64,000 nucleotides of DNA from Datisca glomerata (GCA_003255025.1 QANY01002466.1:248001-312000), one strand, 5' to 3'. Shown: positions 36,236 through 48,370, counted from the first letter of the stretch. The notes: a model not told the origin generated them from the letters alone. Numbers and translations are program-made.

Positions 36236-36645
36236 TAAGGGTGTTCAAAATTATCCCGAATCGACCGAACTGAACCGAAACATTAAATTATATGTGTTTG
36301 ATTCGGTTCGGTTCGATTTTATTGTCAAAACGAAGTTTCGGCTCGGTTCAGAATTTTGGTGGTTTTTGAACTGAACCAAAACATTAAAGTAATTTTTTTA
36401 TGTTTTATATATAATTTCATATAAAACCGAACTGAGCGGAAATAATTTTTTATTATATATTTTTTTCAATAATATCATTTAAAAACTATTTTTAATTAAT
36501 AATACCGAACTGAAACTCACGGTTCGGTTCGGTTCAGTTCTTTTAGCATTCACAGTTTTGTTCGGGTTTATTTCTGAACTGAAGTCTTTTATATCTGTTT
36601 GGTTATCGCCAAAAAATCGACCGAATCGAACCGTGAACACACATA
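36236..36645. mobile_element. hAT-superfamily MITE, 410 bp, with 8-bp target duplication
   Basis: Left end TAAGGGTGTTCA and inverted right end TATGTGTGTTCA match at 10 of 12 positions and fit the hAT-type terminus (TAGGGGTGTTCA-like). The element is flanked by perfect direct repeats TTCTTCAA (36,228-36,235 and 36,646-36,653), the 8-bp size expected for hAT. The interior has repeated GGTTCGGTTCGG and its complement and no coding capacity. It sits in a CTTCTT-rich low-complexity stretch, so the duplication could partly reflect the local repeat. Confidence 0.85.
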
Positions 36646-36764
36646 TTCTTCAAGGCCCTATGACCCATCATTTTTTAGCGAGACTCGACCATTTTTCTCC
36701 TTCTTCTTCTTCAACGAGAGTAGACTGGTACCCATTATTCTCTTATTTTTTTATGTATAAAATG

Positions 36765-36960
36765 CTTCAAGTAATGACATAATAAAACAACTAGTTGAAT
36801 CCTTCAAGTAGCCACTGATGTTTGGGTTGTTGATGCAAGAAAAAATAACTATATGAAGGGTTCAAGTAGTTAGAGACCACTTAACCCTTCAAATAGACAA
36901 ATGGTATCTGCTTTACTGCTGTCATAATAAAATCAACTACTTTAAGGGTTAGTCCATCAA
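36765..36960. repeat. TACTTGAAGGGTTCAAGTA palindrome cluster 1 (outlier left of the CACTA end)
   Basis: Four to five degenerate copies of the palindrome otherwise concentrated at 43.4-49.1 kb (ATATGAAGGGTTCAAGTAG, CACTTAACCCTTCAAATAG, ACTTTAAGGGTT). Their position on the other side of the CACTA end suggests both parts belong to one interrupted element. Confidence 0.75.
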
Positions 36961-37204
36961 AACTTTGAGTTTAAGTCTTCAAATCCAAGCTGACATTGTT
37001 GGTGATTGTTTGTGTTGAAAAAATATGTTCATGGAGGCTACGAGCTTTAAGGTGTGATTTTCAGAGTACTTTAAAATATCAAACTCCATAATAGTACGTG
37101 CTCTTTTGACAACTTACAACACAATCATCCTCAAGCAACAAGCTTATTGGTCGGTCATTGCATAAAGTTAAAATACATCGGTGTTGGACATATTTATAGG
37201 CTGA

Positions 37205-37620
37205 CACTATAAGAAATAAGGGCTTTAACAACCACTATTTTGATCACTAAAGCCCCTAAATTTGGTCACTAAAGGTCTAACGTGACAAACATGTGTTTGT
37301 CGCAAACCGCGTCGCTTTAGCTTTGTCAGCGAAAGCCGCTCGCAACGAGAAATGAAACTTGTCGTGTTGGACCTTTTACGATGAAGAAATACTGGTCGCA
37401 AAAGGTTTTTACGATGAACGTAAAAGTTGGTCGCAAAACGCATTTGCGGCAAAAAAATTTCGTCGTAAAAACCTTTTTATTTTTGCGTCAATAACATTTT
37501 CGCCGCAAAAATCTTTTTGCCATCAATATTTCTCTTCGTCGCCTAAACTCTTTGGCAACCAATTTTATTTGGGCGCGAAATCTTTTTTGCGACCAAACTT
37601 TTACATTTCCATAATGTAAA
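37205..37620 (+). mobile_element. CACTA transposon terminus with subterminal repeats
   Basis: Begins CACTATAAGAAATAAGGGC, a typical plant CACTA terminal inverted repeat. About ten TTTTGCGACCAA / TTGGTCGCAAAA-type repeats follow in both orientations (37,250-37,600), as expected for subterminal transposase-binding sites. The associated gene remnant on the minus strand (37.9-42.2 kb) has its C-terminus toward this end. I did not find the opposite terminus (TAGTG). Confidence 0.82.
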
Positions 37621-37904
37621 TAAAAAATACCGAACTTTTAGTTTTCCTATACAAATATGATAGTAATAATATCATCGGAAAATTTATCAAACCTGAAACT
37701 TTTCTAAGAAATACATATATTAATCATTAATATGTAATGTAACAAATTAATAGTAGTTCATTACAAAATCTATGAATCATAATTCACTACAGAATGTGGT
37801 CGCAAATGTATCCAAAAAAGATAAATAAAAAAGAGAGTATTGAAAGTTTGATATTACTAATACAAAGCTTAACAAATATTCTGAACCTCATGTTTCTGCT
37901 GTTT

Positions 37905-40900
37905 AATCATCGTCAGGAGGTGAAAAACCGTTTTGAAGAGCCCATGTGAGTAAGTTTTATAGTTAGCTATCCATGGACTTTATTTGTTTCTTTAATTCTA
38001 TATTTTCAACTTGACTCTTTTTCTTGGAAGATGTGGGTGGGGGCTCCATGTCTAAGACTTTTATTTCACTCGAGAACTTCTTCAACTATATCTTCTTCAG
38101 AGCGATGTGTGGCATCCTCAACGATAGACTCATCCCGTAAAGAACACACGCGTTCCTGTAACATCATAATGAGACAAATTCAAGATAGATATATTCATCA
38201 ATAAGAAAGTATTGAAAAAGCAACCATCAAAATCCGATTAAAACTAACACTATTATTTTTAGACAATGAGCATCATTCAGAAAGTATTCAAAATTCATAT
38301 AGCACACTCAAATACAAAGTGATAAGCCCCTCTCCCCCCACTCACCCACACAAATTGACACTAACAATATTATTAGATGAGGAACATCAATTCGAATGTA
38401 TTTAAAAAGCCTCTAGCACGCTTAAATATAAAGTGATAACCCCCCTCACACACACATTGAAACTAACACTATTATCTTAGACAATGAGTATCAATCAGAA
38501 AGTTCTCAAAAAGTATCTAGCACGCTCATATACAAAGTGATAACCCCCCTCAAGTTACACTACCACTATTATCTTTAGATAATGAGCATCAATCAGAATG
38601 CATTCAAAATTAACTGGCACGCTCATATACAAAGTGATAAGCCCTACTCCCCTACTCCCACACACACAAAAACTAACAATATTATTATACAATGAGCATT
38701 AATCAGAAAATATTCAAAAAGCATCTAGCACGCTTAGATACAATGTGATAACCACCCCTCCAGACACACACATATAAATTAACATTATTATCTCAAACAA
38801 TGAGCATCAATAAGAAAGTATTCAAAAAATATCTAATAGAATCTAATACAAGGTGATACCCCCTCCCCCCACTCACACAAACTAACACTATTACCCTAGA
38901 CAATGAGCACCAATCGAAAAGTATTCAAAAAGCATATAGTACGCTGAGATGATAACAAAAAAGATAAATAAAAAAGAGAGTATTTAATGTTTGATGTTAC
39001 AAGTACAAAACGTAAGAAATATTTTGAACCTCATGTTTCTGCTGTTGAGTCTTCATCAGGAGGTGGAAAACTGTTTTGAAGAGCCCAAGCGAGTAAGCTT
39101 TGTAGTTGGCTCTCCATCGACTTTATTTGTTTCTTTAATTCTATATTTTCAAATTGACATTTTTTCTTGAAAGATGTGGGTGGGGAGCTCCATGTCTAAG
39201 ATCTTTATTTCACCCAAAGACTTCTTCAACTATCTCTTTTTCAAAGAGAGGTGTGGCATCCTCAGCGATAGACTCATCCCGTAAAGCACACATGCATTCC
39301 TGTAACATCATAATGAGCTGAATTCAAGATAAATATATTTATCAATAAGAAAGTATTGAAAAAGCATCCAACAAAATCTGATTCAAAGTGATAACCCCCC
39401 CTAAAATTAAAAAACACTATTATCTTTAGACAATGAGCATCAATCAGAAAGCATTCAAAATCCATATAGCACACTTAGATACAAAGTGATAAGGCCCCCT
39501 CCCCCCACTCACCCACACACCTTAAAACTAACAATATTATTAGACAAGGAACATCAATCCTAAAGCATTTAAAAAGCATCTAGCACACTCAAATACAAAG
39601 TGATACCCCCCACACACATTGAAACTAATACTACTATCTTATAAAATGAGTATCAATCAGAAAGTATTAAAAAAGTATCTACCACGCTCAGATACAAAGT
39701 GATAACCCTCATAAATTAATACTAACACTATTATCTTTAGACAGTGAGCATAAATCAGAATGTATTAAAAAATCAACTAGCATGCTCATATGCAAAATGA
39801 TAAGCCCTCCCCCTCACTCACACACACACAGAAATTAAAAATATTATTAGATAATAAGCATCAATCAGATTGTATTCAAAAAGCATCTAGCACGCTTAGA
39901 TACTAAGCGATAACACCCCCTACATACACATTGAAACTAACACTATTATCTTAGACAATAAGCATCAATAAGAAAGTATTCAAAAAATATCTAACAAAAT
40001 CTAATACAGAGTAATGCCCCCCAACACACACAAATTATCTAGTATACTCAGATACAACGTGATAACCAAGAAAGATAAATAAAAAAAAGAGTATTCAAAT
40101 CTTGAAGTTACAACTACAAAACTTAATGAATATTCTGAACCTAATATTTCTGTTGTTGAGTCATCGTCAGGAGGTGGAAAACCGTTTTGACGAGCCCAAA
40201 CGCGTAAACTTTGTTGCTGGCTCTCCATCGACTTTATTTGTTTCTTTAATTCTATATTTTCAAATTGACTATTTTTCTTGGAAGATGTGGGTGGGGGGCT
40301 CCATGTCTAAAATCTTTATTTCACCCAATGACTTCTTCAACTATATCTTCTTCGGAGCGAGGTGTGGCATGCTCAGCGGTAGGCCCATCCCGTAAAGAAC
40401 ACAAAGTGATAAGCCCCTCCCCCACTCACCCACACACATTGAAACTAACAATTTTATTAGACAAGGAACCTCAATCGGAAAGTATTTAAAAATCATCTAG
40501 CACGCTCAAATACAAAGTGATAATCCCCTACACACACATTGAAACTAGCATTAATATCTTAGACGATGAGTATCAATCAGAAAGTATTTGAAAAGTATCT
40601 AGCATGCTCAGATACCAAGTGATACGCCCTCCCCCCACTCCCACACACACGAAAACAAACAATATTGTTAGACAATGAGCATCAATCAGAAAGTATTCAA
40701 AAAGCTTCTAGCACGCTTAGATACAAGTGATAACCTCCCCCCACCCATATTGAAACTAACACAATTATCTTCGACAATGAGCATCAATCAGAAAGTATTT
40801 AAAAAATATCTAACAAAATGTGATACAGAGTGATACCCCCCAACCCCCCTAACCCTCATATACACAAATTAACACTATTACCCTAGATAATGAGCATCAA

Positions 40901-42175
40901 TTAGAAAGTATTCAAAAAATATCTAGTATGCTCAGATACAACGTGATAAACAAGAAAGATAAATAAAAAAGAGAGTATTTAAATCTTGATGTTACAACTA
41001 CAAAGCTTAACAAATATTTGGAACCTCATGTTTCTGTTGTTGAGTCATTGTCAGGTGGTGGAAAACTGTTTTGACGAGCCCAAGCGAGTAAGCTTTGTAG
41101 TTGGCTCTCCATTAACTTTATTTGTTTCTTTAATTATATATTTTCAACTTAACTTTTTTTCTTGGAAGATGTGGGTGGGGGGCTCCATGTCTAAAATCTT
41201 TATTTCACCTGAGAACTTCTTCAACTATCTCTTATTCAGAGCGAGTGTGGCAACCTCAGCGATAGGCTCATCTCGTAAAGCACACATGCATTTATGTAAG
41301 ATCATAATGAGTCAAATTTAAGATCAACTATATTCATCAATAAGAAAGTATTGAAAAAGCATCCAGCAAACTCCGATTCAAAGTAATAACCCCCACCCCC
41401 ATAAATTAAAACTAACACTATTATCTTTAGACAATGAGCATCGATTTGAAAGTATTCAAAATCCATATAGCACACTTAGATACAAAGTGATAAGCCCCTC
41501 CCCCACTCATCCACACACATTGAAACTAACAATTTTATTAGACAAGGAACCTCAATCGGAAAGTATTTAAAAATCATCTAGCACGCTCAAATACAAAGTG
41601 ATAATCCACTACACACATTGAAACTAGCATTATTATCTTAGACAATGAGTATCAATCAGAAAGTAGTTGAAAAGTATCTAGCATGCTCAGATACCAAGTG
41701 ATAAGCCCTCCCCCCACTCCCACACACATGAAAACAAACAATATTATTAGACAATGAGCATCAATTAGAAAGTATTCAAAAAGCTTCTAGCACGCTTAGA
41801 TACAAGTGATAACCTCCCCCCACCCATATTGAAACTAACACTATTATCTTAGATAATGAGCATCAATAAAAAAGTATTCAAAATATATCTAACAGAATTT
41901 GATACAAAGTGATACCCCCCACACAAACTAACATTATTACCTTAGACAATAAGCATAAATCAGAAAGTATTCAAAATGCATCTAGTACGCTAAGATATAA
42001 AGTGATAACCCTCCAAAACACATTTAAACTAACACGATTATTAATCAGAATATTTTAGAGGGATTACTCACATATCTTTCTTGAGGCGTATCATTCTGCC
42101 AACCTTTTTAGCACTGAAATGCGTGTTGTAAAACATTTCAATTTGAGTAGCTGTTACCCCAGTTGAAGCTTCCTA
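37905..42175 (-). pseudogene. CACTA Ptta/En/Spm transposase-like C-terminus, last exon in four tandem copies
   Basis: An exon ending in GT|GAGT at 42,175-42,070 encodes 'ATQIEMFYNTHFSAKKVGR', matching plant Ptta/En/Spm proteins. Downstream on the minus strand the last exon appears four times: 41,290-41,035; about 40,400-40,145; 39,299-39,045; 38,155-37,905. Each encodes an acidic segment (RDES.VEDATP.SEEDIVEE), then PPPTSSKKK, then the coiled coil 'NIELKKQIKSMESQ' and a 'FPPPDDD' tail. Three copies keep a CAG-type acceptor; the third (40.4 kb) is cut directly into the minisatellite. Frameshifts and stops differ between copies. These proteins belong to En/Spm-type elements and have coiled-coil C-termini. 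This locus is non-functional. Confidence 0.75.
38160..42060. repeat. ~105-bp minisatellite in about 1-kb higher-order units
   Basis: The unit contains AACTAACACTATTATCTTAG, CAATGAGCATCAATCAGAAA, GTATTCAAAAAGCATCTAG, CACGCTCAGATACAAAGTG, ATAACCCCCC and a CACACA run. Distances between successive CATCAATCAG boxes in the first unit are about 99-113 bp. Roughly 30 units fill the intron-like spaces between the four exon copies. Exon-copy spacing is about 1,140, 1,110 and 880 bp, so the larger unit was duplicated as a block. C-rich and CA-rich parts vary most in length. Confidence 0.88.
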
Positions 42176-42177
42176 TC

Positions 42178-43290
42178 CAAAATGTAACACAAGTTCAGTC
42201 GAAAGATATCATCGAAGATGTTCTTAAGGATTATGACATCGATATAAGCTATGACAAAGCTTGGAGGGCTAGGGAAGTTGCATTGGCTCTAGTTTGAGGT
42301 TCACCTGAAAGTTCATATATGAGGCTCCCATCATACTATCACATGTTAGAGGCGAAGAATCCATGTATTGTTACTTATATAGAGACTGATGAACATAACC
42401 ATTTCAAATACTTCTTCATGTCGATTAGAGCCTCGATTTGTGGATTTTTTAATTGTATACGTCCCGTAATTGCTGTCAACGTTCAAAACTAGCAATGTCA
42501 ATCCTGTTTTTCAAAGCAACCAAGGCCTATCTTGTATCAGAATTTGTGGCATATATGATTATCATCAACCAAGTTCATCAAGGTATTGGAAACTATATTG
42601 AGGCGGCCAAATTTGATAGATGGGCTCGTTCTCATTGTGGTGGTAGAGGCTATAAGATATGCATGAATAGCATATACTAAGGATGCTAGAGCCCTTCTTG
42701 TAACAAGTTTCATAGAACATCTACGTGATTTGATACAACAGTGGTATTATCAAAATCGGACAACTGCTTATAAGATGTACACACAGATGTCCAAATGGTG
42801 TGAGAAGGAGCTTAAAAAGAATCATGATGCTTCTCACAGACTTTTAGTGGCTGCCACAAATATTCACGAGTTTCGTGTCAGTACTGGGGATAGAGAGCAT
42901 GTTATGAACTTACATAAAAAAACATGCACTTATCGTGAATTCGATCTAGACCAATACCTCTATGCACATGCATTAGCTTGTTGTTGACAATGCAACATAT
43001 CTACTTACAACTTATGATCGAGGTATTATAAGGATGAGGCACTAGTGGAAGCTTACGTATTAATAGTTCACCCCCTCAGAGATCCTTCAGACTGGACTAT
43101 TAGTGATGAGGTGAGAGAAATAATTGTCTTGCCCCTTATGATGAGGCGGTCTACTGGTTGCCCGGGGTAAACATAATATCGTCTATAGGTGAAGATGTAC
43201 AACCAAATACATGTAGTTGATGTGGTTTACGCGAACACAATAGACAGACATGCAAACATCCTATCCCCTTTCACATGCGTGATGAATCAC
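42178..43290 (+). pseudogene. Mutator-like (MULE) transposase, truncated and internally deleted
   Basis: The plus-strand frames follow MURA-type transposase. 'KDIIEDVLKDYDIDISYDKAWRA' and 'LPSYYHMLEAKNP' lead to 'IRPVIAV' at about 42,476, exactly where the first catalytic Asp is expected. The DDE catalytic core is deleted. The sequence resumes with 'ATKAYLVSEFVAYM', 'FDRWARSHCGGRGYKI' and 'KWCEKELKKNHDASHRLLV', then a damaged SWIM zinc finger ('CTYREFDLDQYLYAHALAC', first Cys pair broken). A terminal knuckle, 'CGLREHNRQTCKHP' (about 43,210-43,265), ends it. The N-terminal third is missing at the junction with the CACTA sequence. Not functional. Confidence 0.9.
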
Positions 43291-43449
43291 AACCAGACAC
43301 ATAAGCTCGTATATATTGTACGTATTTTGTATAGATTTTATCAATCTATTTTATATGTATACTGTATGAATTTTGTATAGATATTGTATCAATTTTTATC
43401 CATATAAGTAGTTATTTGTTTTGGTTAGTAAGCAAATTAATGCAAATTA

Positions 43450-43895
43450 CATATATTCGATAACTACTTGAAGAGTTCTAATAGTAGTTTATGACTACTT
43501 AAACCCTTCAAGTTGTCGCATTGTCTACAGATAAATCACTGTAGGGGAAAAATGACTACTTGAAGGGTTCAAGAAGTAAAAAAAGACTACTTGAACCCTT
43601 CAAGTAGTAATCTTATTTTATGTAGTGATTTATACAGAGAGGATGTAACTACTTGAAGGGTTCAAATAGTCATTTTGACTACTTGTACCCTCAAGTAGTC
43701 ATATTGTTTATTGCTGTCAGTTTATACAGAGAGCATGTAACTACTTGAATCTTTCAAGTAGTCATATTATTTGTTGTAGTCAATTTATACAGAGATCAAT
43801 AACCACTTGAACCCTTCAAGTAGTCATATTATTTGTTGCCGTTAGTTTATATGGAGAACATGTGAGTACTTGAAGCTTCAATAAGTCATTTTATC
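43450..43895. repeat. Palindrome cluster 2 (TACTTGAAGGGTTCAAGTA)
   Basis: About ten copies, mostly alternating GGG-centred and CCC-centred versions. The best pair is at about 43,553-43,605. They sit just downstream of the MULE transposase remnant. Confidence 0.9.
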
Positions 43896-44269
43896 TCATA
43901 TTAGTGAGCAATTTAGACACAAAAATTAACACCATTCACACAGTAATCAATCCTGAATTGCTCATTAGTTTATAATTTCTTGAATTTCACTCAACAAATA
44001 TATCTAATAAAAATACTTATTATCGAAAGAAGTGTTTACAAGAATTCAGACATCCAAACAACAAACAAAAACAAAGCGTTCATAGTTATGCAAGACTTTT
44101 CAAGTGGAGATGTACGACAAAAAAAGTCCACAATCAACTTTTTGTGAAATTGCTGCGTAAGTTTTATGCTTTATAGCTGTTAAGTTCTGGCCATAAACCA
44201 AGGCCTCCAAAAGGTTTAAGGTAAAAACACCACAATCAAACCTACGAAACAAATGCAAAATAAATTAGA

Positions 44270-44600
44270 TATCATTTTTTCACGAATGAATCCCATATAA
44301 ACTAGAACAAAGTTCACACGTTCCCTTGCTGAGGAACCTTGACATGAGTTAGAGTCCACTCGTCAAATACTTTATGAACTTATTTTCTATTTTCATAAAA
44401 GCTCATAAGTTTTAGCACACGAGGGAGTAGATGAGTAAATGGTCGCATTAGTGGGCAGAGGTGGGCTTGTTGAGTGGTGTTGTTAATTGAATTATAGACT
44501 TTTGCAACTTGTTCATTGAGGGCCAACTCCACGGTTATCCAGTGAGATTTGTTCACGTTCAGAATAAACAAAACCTATACAATAGTATTTTATCAAACTT
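44270..44600 (-). pseudogene. ULP1-type (C48) cysteine peptidase domain, catalytic Cys lost
   Basis: The minus strand encodes 'NVNKSHWITVEL' with the catalytic His (codon about 44,544), then 'AKVYNS', 'TTQQAHLCPLMRPFTHLLPR' and, in a shifted frame, 'FDEWTLTHVKVPQQGNV'. The usual NVCDCGVF box after this is replaced by a stop and frame change at about 44,315, so the nucleophile Cys is gone. ULP1 peptidases process SUMO. Copies in plants are often transposon cargo in Mutator-like elements (Kaonashi-type). Together with 45.6-48.4 kb this is one decayed gene. Confidence 0.88.
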
Positions 44601-45004
44601 TGCATAAAATAATCTTCTAAAGGACATAATTTGAAAAACGTGTAAGAGTACATACTCGATCACATGAATCCCAAGCCCTTCCAAAATGTGGTCTCAGCTC
44701 CACTATATAAGCTTGCAAAAGGTCATTGTCTTCTAATGTAAATCCGCATGGATTGCGTCAAATAGTTTACATCTACAAGACATGTTAGCCTACATTTTAG
44801 GTCAACAAATTGATCACTATAGCATACTAAGTTCGCAATGATTTTCTAATTTGGAAAAAACCTAAAAGCTTACATGAAAAATAACGTTAGAAATATTGAT
44901 TCGTAGATCTGGGTGGATCCCTCCGAATTTTGAGCGAGTGATCATCAATATGCTGCCAACAAAATAAAGAAAAAATCTGTTATATGTCGTAGAACAGATA
45001 ACAC

Positions 45005-45370
45005 ATGATACTACTTGAAGGGTTCAAGTAGTTTTTATAACTACTTGAAAGGTTCAAATAGTAAAAAAAATCTACTTGAACTCTTCATCTCATTGGATAA
45101 CTTAATGCATGACAAAAAATAACTAGTTGAAGGGTTCAAGTAATAAAGAAAGACTACTTGAATCCTTCAAGTAGTCTCATGCTCATTGAATGACTTAATG
45201 CATGACTAAAAAATAACTACTTGAAGGGTCTAAGTAGTCAAAACTGATAACTTTAACCCTTCAAGTAGTCTCATGCCCACTGGATTACTTAATGCATGAA
45301 TAATAAATAACTACTTGAAGGGTTCAAGTAGTCAAAAGACACTACTTGGACCCTTCAAGTAGCCATAAAA
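45005..45370. repeat. Palindrome cluster 3
   Basis: About eight copies of the TACTTGAAGGGTTCAAGTA palindrome in G/C-alternating pairs. A pair at about 45,310-45,365 forms 22-bp arms with one mismatch. A longer ~110-bp unit including GACTTAATGCATGA is also repeated. Confidence 0.9.
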
Positions 45371-45609
45371 TACTAAAACAGAACACAAAAAAGTTCTAAT
45401 TGGTTGAATCAAACTAATTAAACACGAATCTCTGATTCTAACCATTCAACTGGATCCAAGAGCTTGGAGAAGAACTTCTTACAAACAGTTGAAATGAGAA
45501 GTTGGATGGTAGTGCTACAAAACAAAACATATATGTACAATCATCTAACCTTCTTTTAAACAAAACATAACATATATGTACATAAGTTCAGGAAATTACC
45601 TGTCATCAA

Positions 45610-46627
45610 CAGAGTTATACCACTGGTCAGATTTTTTTCTCATCTTCTTCCGTTAGTTCTTCATAGAGTTTGAATGGTAGTGAGGGGGCATCTTTCTCAA
45701 ATGGTTCCATCTGACGTTGTTTTCTTGTCGGATCTGTCCATTCAGACTTGACATATTGGGAAGGAAAGTGCTTTATCTTTCCCAACTCCCCAACAACCTC
45801 TACAACGTCGGATTTTAAAAGAGACTTGTCCACTTCTGAGTCAGCCCCCCTGAGAAGGTATCTCTACCACCTCTGTCCCAGCCTTCTCAATAGACATATT
45901 AACATTTATTTCTATAGTGGGATCATGGGTAGTAGACTTTTCCAATGAAAACTCAACCCCCTTAATAGGTAGATCTGGCTCTTTCTCAGTCGTGGGTTGT
46001 TCCTCTTCATTGGTTGTCTCTTCCAATAATTCAGTATCGTACTATTGAACAATTTGAGAAATAATGATGTTAGATTTTTTATCATGAGCACCATTCAACT
46101 TCCCTAGTGGAGACTTTTCCAAAGAAGGTTGTTCCCCCTCATTACCATTCAACTTTTCTTCATGTCCAACATCCATCTTGTCAAAATTGTTGTGACCATC
46201 CTTAACAACTAGGCCAAAAGAATGTACATAAAAATCTTGCTCGATTGGAGATCTCACTTACTGATCAATAAGGACTTATAACTGACCTATAATGCTTCTT
46301 AATTCCTACTTAATATCAGCAACTTCTTTTTTCAGCATTGTTGAGTCAGCCTTAAGTTCCTTAATATCAGAAGCCATGATATCTAACTTCTTTTTGGTCT
46401 CATGTATGAAAGCATTGACATCATCCTCCCCACTATCAGCAACAACCCCAAAAGAAATATACTATAACAGTCGAACTTCTTCAGCCATAGTTCCACTTTC
46501 AAGTAAAGGACTCGGCAAGTCCACCTCTTCCTTAGCAACAACCCCAACTTCATCAACAACAGCCCCCGCCCTTATGAAATTCTATAGAATTCTTCTAGAA
46601 TGGTTGTTGCTCTCCTTGGTCAGTTAG
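45610..46627 (-). pseudogene. Linker/coiled-coil part of the ULP1-like gene
   Basis: Minus-strand frames in order give a coiled coil (about 46,450-46,290: 'KKKLDIMASDIKELKADS'), then an acidic Ser/Glu-rich linker with repeated EKSPLGKL / EKSTTHDP-like phrases. A conserved block follows, 'HFPSQYVKSEWTDPTRK' and 'PFEKDAPSLPF' (45,770-45,660), seen next to ULP1 domains in plant ULP-like transposon genes. Frame shifts and several stops are present. Confidence 0.75.
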
Positions 46628-46739
46628 GTTTAGAGCCAAAAGAACCTTCAGCTATAAATTGATACAAAAACATGTCATTATCCGTTGAAAGATGCATATA
46701 TAAAGCAAGTTTCATGATTTATTTATACACAAAAAAGAA

Positions 46740-47612
46740 TTTGACCCTTCAAGTAGTCACTTGTTCTGATTTTCACAAACAAATGAGTACTTGAAGAGTT
46801 CAAGTAATCATATACTGCTACTTGAACCCCTCAAGTAGTGATCAAAATCACTACTTGAACCCTTTAAGTAGTTACTTGTTTTGACTTTCAGAATCAAAAT
46901 CACTACCTGAAGGGTTCAAGTAGTCAAATATAACTACTTGAACCCTTCAATTAGTTATTTATTCTGACTTCCAGAATCAAAATCATTACTTGAAGGATTC
47001 AAGTAGTCAGATACAACTACTTGAACTCTTCAAGTAGTTACTTATTTTGACTTCCAGAATCAAAATCACTACTTTAAGGGTTCAAGTAATCATATAGAAC
47101 TATTTGAACCCTTCAAGTAGTTACTTGTTTTGACTTCCAGAATCAAAATCGATACTTGAAGGGTTCAATTAATCAGATACAACTACTTGAACTCTTCAAG
47201 TAGTTACTTGGTTTGACTTCTAAAATCAAAATCATTACTTGAAGGGTTCAAGTAATCAAATACAACTACTTGAACTCTTCAAGTAGTTACTTGTTTTGAC
47301 TTTCAGAATCAAAATCACTATTTGAAGGGTTCAAGTAGTCAGATACAACTACTTGAACCTTTCAACTAATTACTTATTTTGAATTCTAGAATCAAAATCA
47401 GTACTTGAAGGGTTCAAGTAGTCAGAAACAACTACTTGAACCCTTCAAGTAGTTACTTGTTTTGATTTCCAAAATCAAAATCATTACTTGAAGGGTTCAA
47501 GTAGTCAGATACAACTACTTGAACCCTTCAAATAGTTACTTATTTTGCCTTCTAGAATAAAAATCACTACTTGAAGGGTTCAACTAGTTAGATACAACTA
47601 CTTGACTTGCAA
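46740..47612. repeat. 83-bp palindromic tandem array (palindrome cluster 4)
   Basis: Successive GAATCAAAAT boxes fall at 46,891, 46,974, 47,057, 47,140, 47,223, 47,306, 47,389, 47,472 and 47,555, a strict 83-bp period over at least nine units. Each unit holds a GGG-centred palindrome (TACTTGAAGGGTTCAAGTA), an 8-base spacer near CAGATACA, its CCC-centred reverse complement, and a third weak palindrome (TTTTGA-CTTCCAGAA-TCAAAA). A transcript of either strand could fold into a ~23-bp stem with an ~8-nt loop per unit. It lies between coding parts of the ULP remnant, probably in an intron. Confidence 0.95.
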
Positions 47613-48370
47613 GTACAAAAATGATAAATAAGAAAATCAAGCGTTATTACTATTTTACGAGCGAAAATATCCTTGTACACTTGTTCATGTGAAACAATGG
47701 TGCTAGTCGTCCAGTTAAGTGATCTTGGAAAATGATTAGCAACATTTATCACATACAAGCTTTCAATTGGGGGGGTAGGCCTCATCTGCCCAAACTTGTA
47801 TAAATTAATAATAATTATTCTCCACTAATTGGAAGCATAAAAAAAGAAGAAGAAGGGAATGGATATACTTCAAAAGCATATGAGAAACCCCCAAAACGTA
47901 CTTATACTTAGAATGTTTTCCCAACCTTATTCTTTTTCTTCTTTTAACTACTACCAGCTTCCTCATCATTGACTTCTTTGGGAAGGGCGTTCTTCAATGC
48001 ACGAATGGTCATCCCAAAACATACCTCCCCTCATGGGTAGCTATTGAATCATCCAAATTATCAACTAATATCACCCACTTCTGATCAATCTTATTCCTTA
48101 TCTTTTTCCCTAACAAAACATGCTCCAATAAATACAGTAGCCCCAAGTTCACAACATCACCATCCTTCACACCTTTTCTGCCCATAAGCACTTCCTCCAA
48201 TCACTTGTTGTTGATGCTATCGTCGCGGTTGAAATACTAATCCCTAATCCTATTAGGGGTAGTCTTGTCATATGTCCCAAGGATAAGAGGAGTGCCACAA
48301 CGAAGGCTAGTTATCAAAGAAAATTCTCTCTTTGAGAACCTGATTGATTTTCTAGCTATGAGAAAATACA
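47588..48370 (-). pseudogene. DUF1985-like N-terminal region of the ULP1-like gene
   Basis: Minus-strand frames show 'LITSLRCGTP' (about 48,330), 'VNLGLLYLLEHVLLGKK' (48,155-48,105), 'IDQKWVILVDNLDD' and 'GRYVLG' in order. After a frame change come 'RRKRIRLGKHSKYKYVLG' (about 47,930) and 'PPIESLYVINVANHFPRSLNW' (47,780-47,715). This is the DUF1985 arrangement found at the N-terminus of transposon-borne ULP proteins. The segment ends at a palindrome array. Confidence 0.8.
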
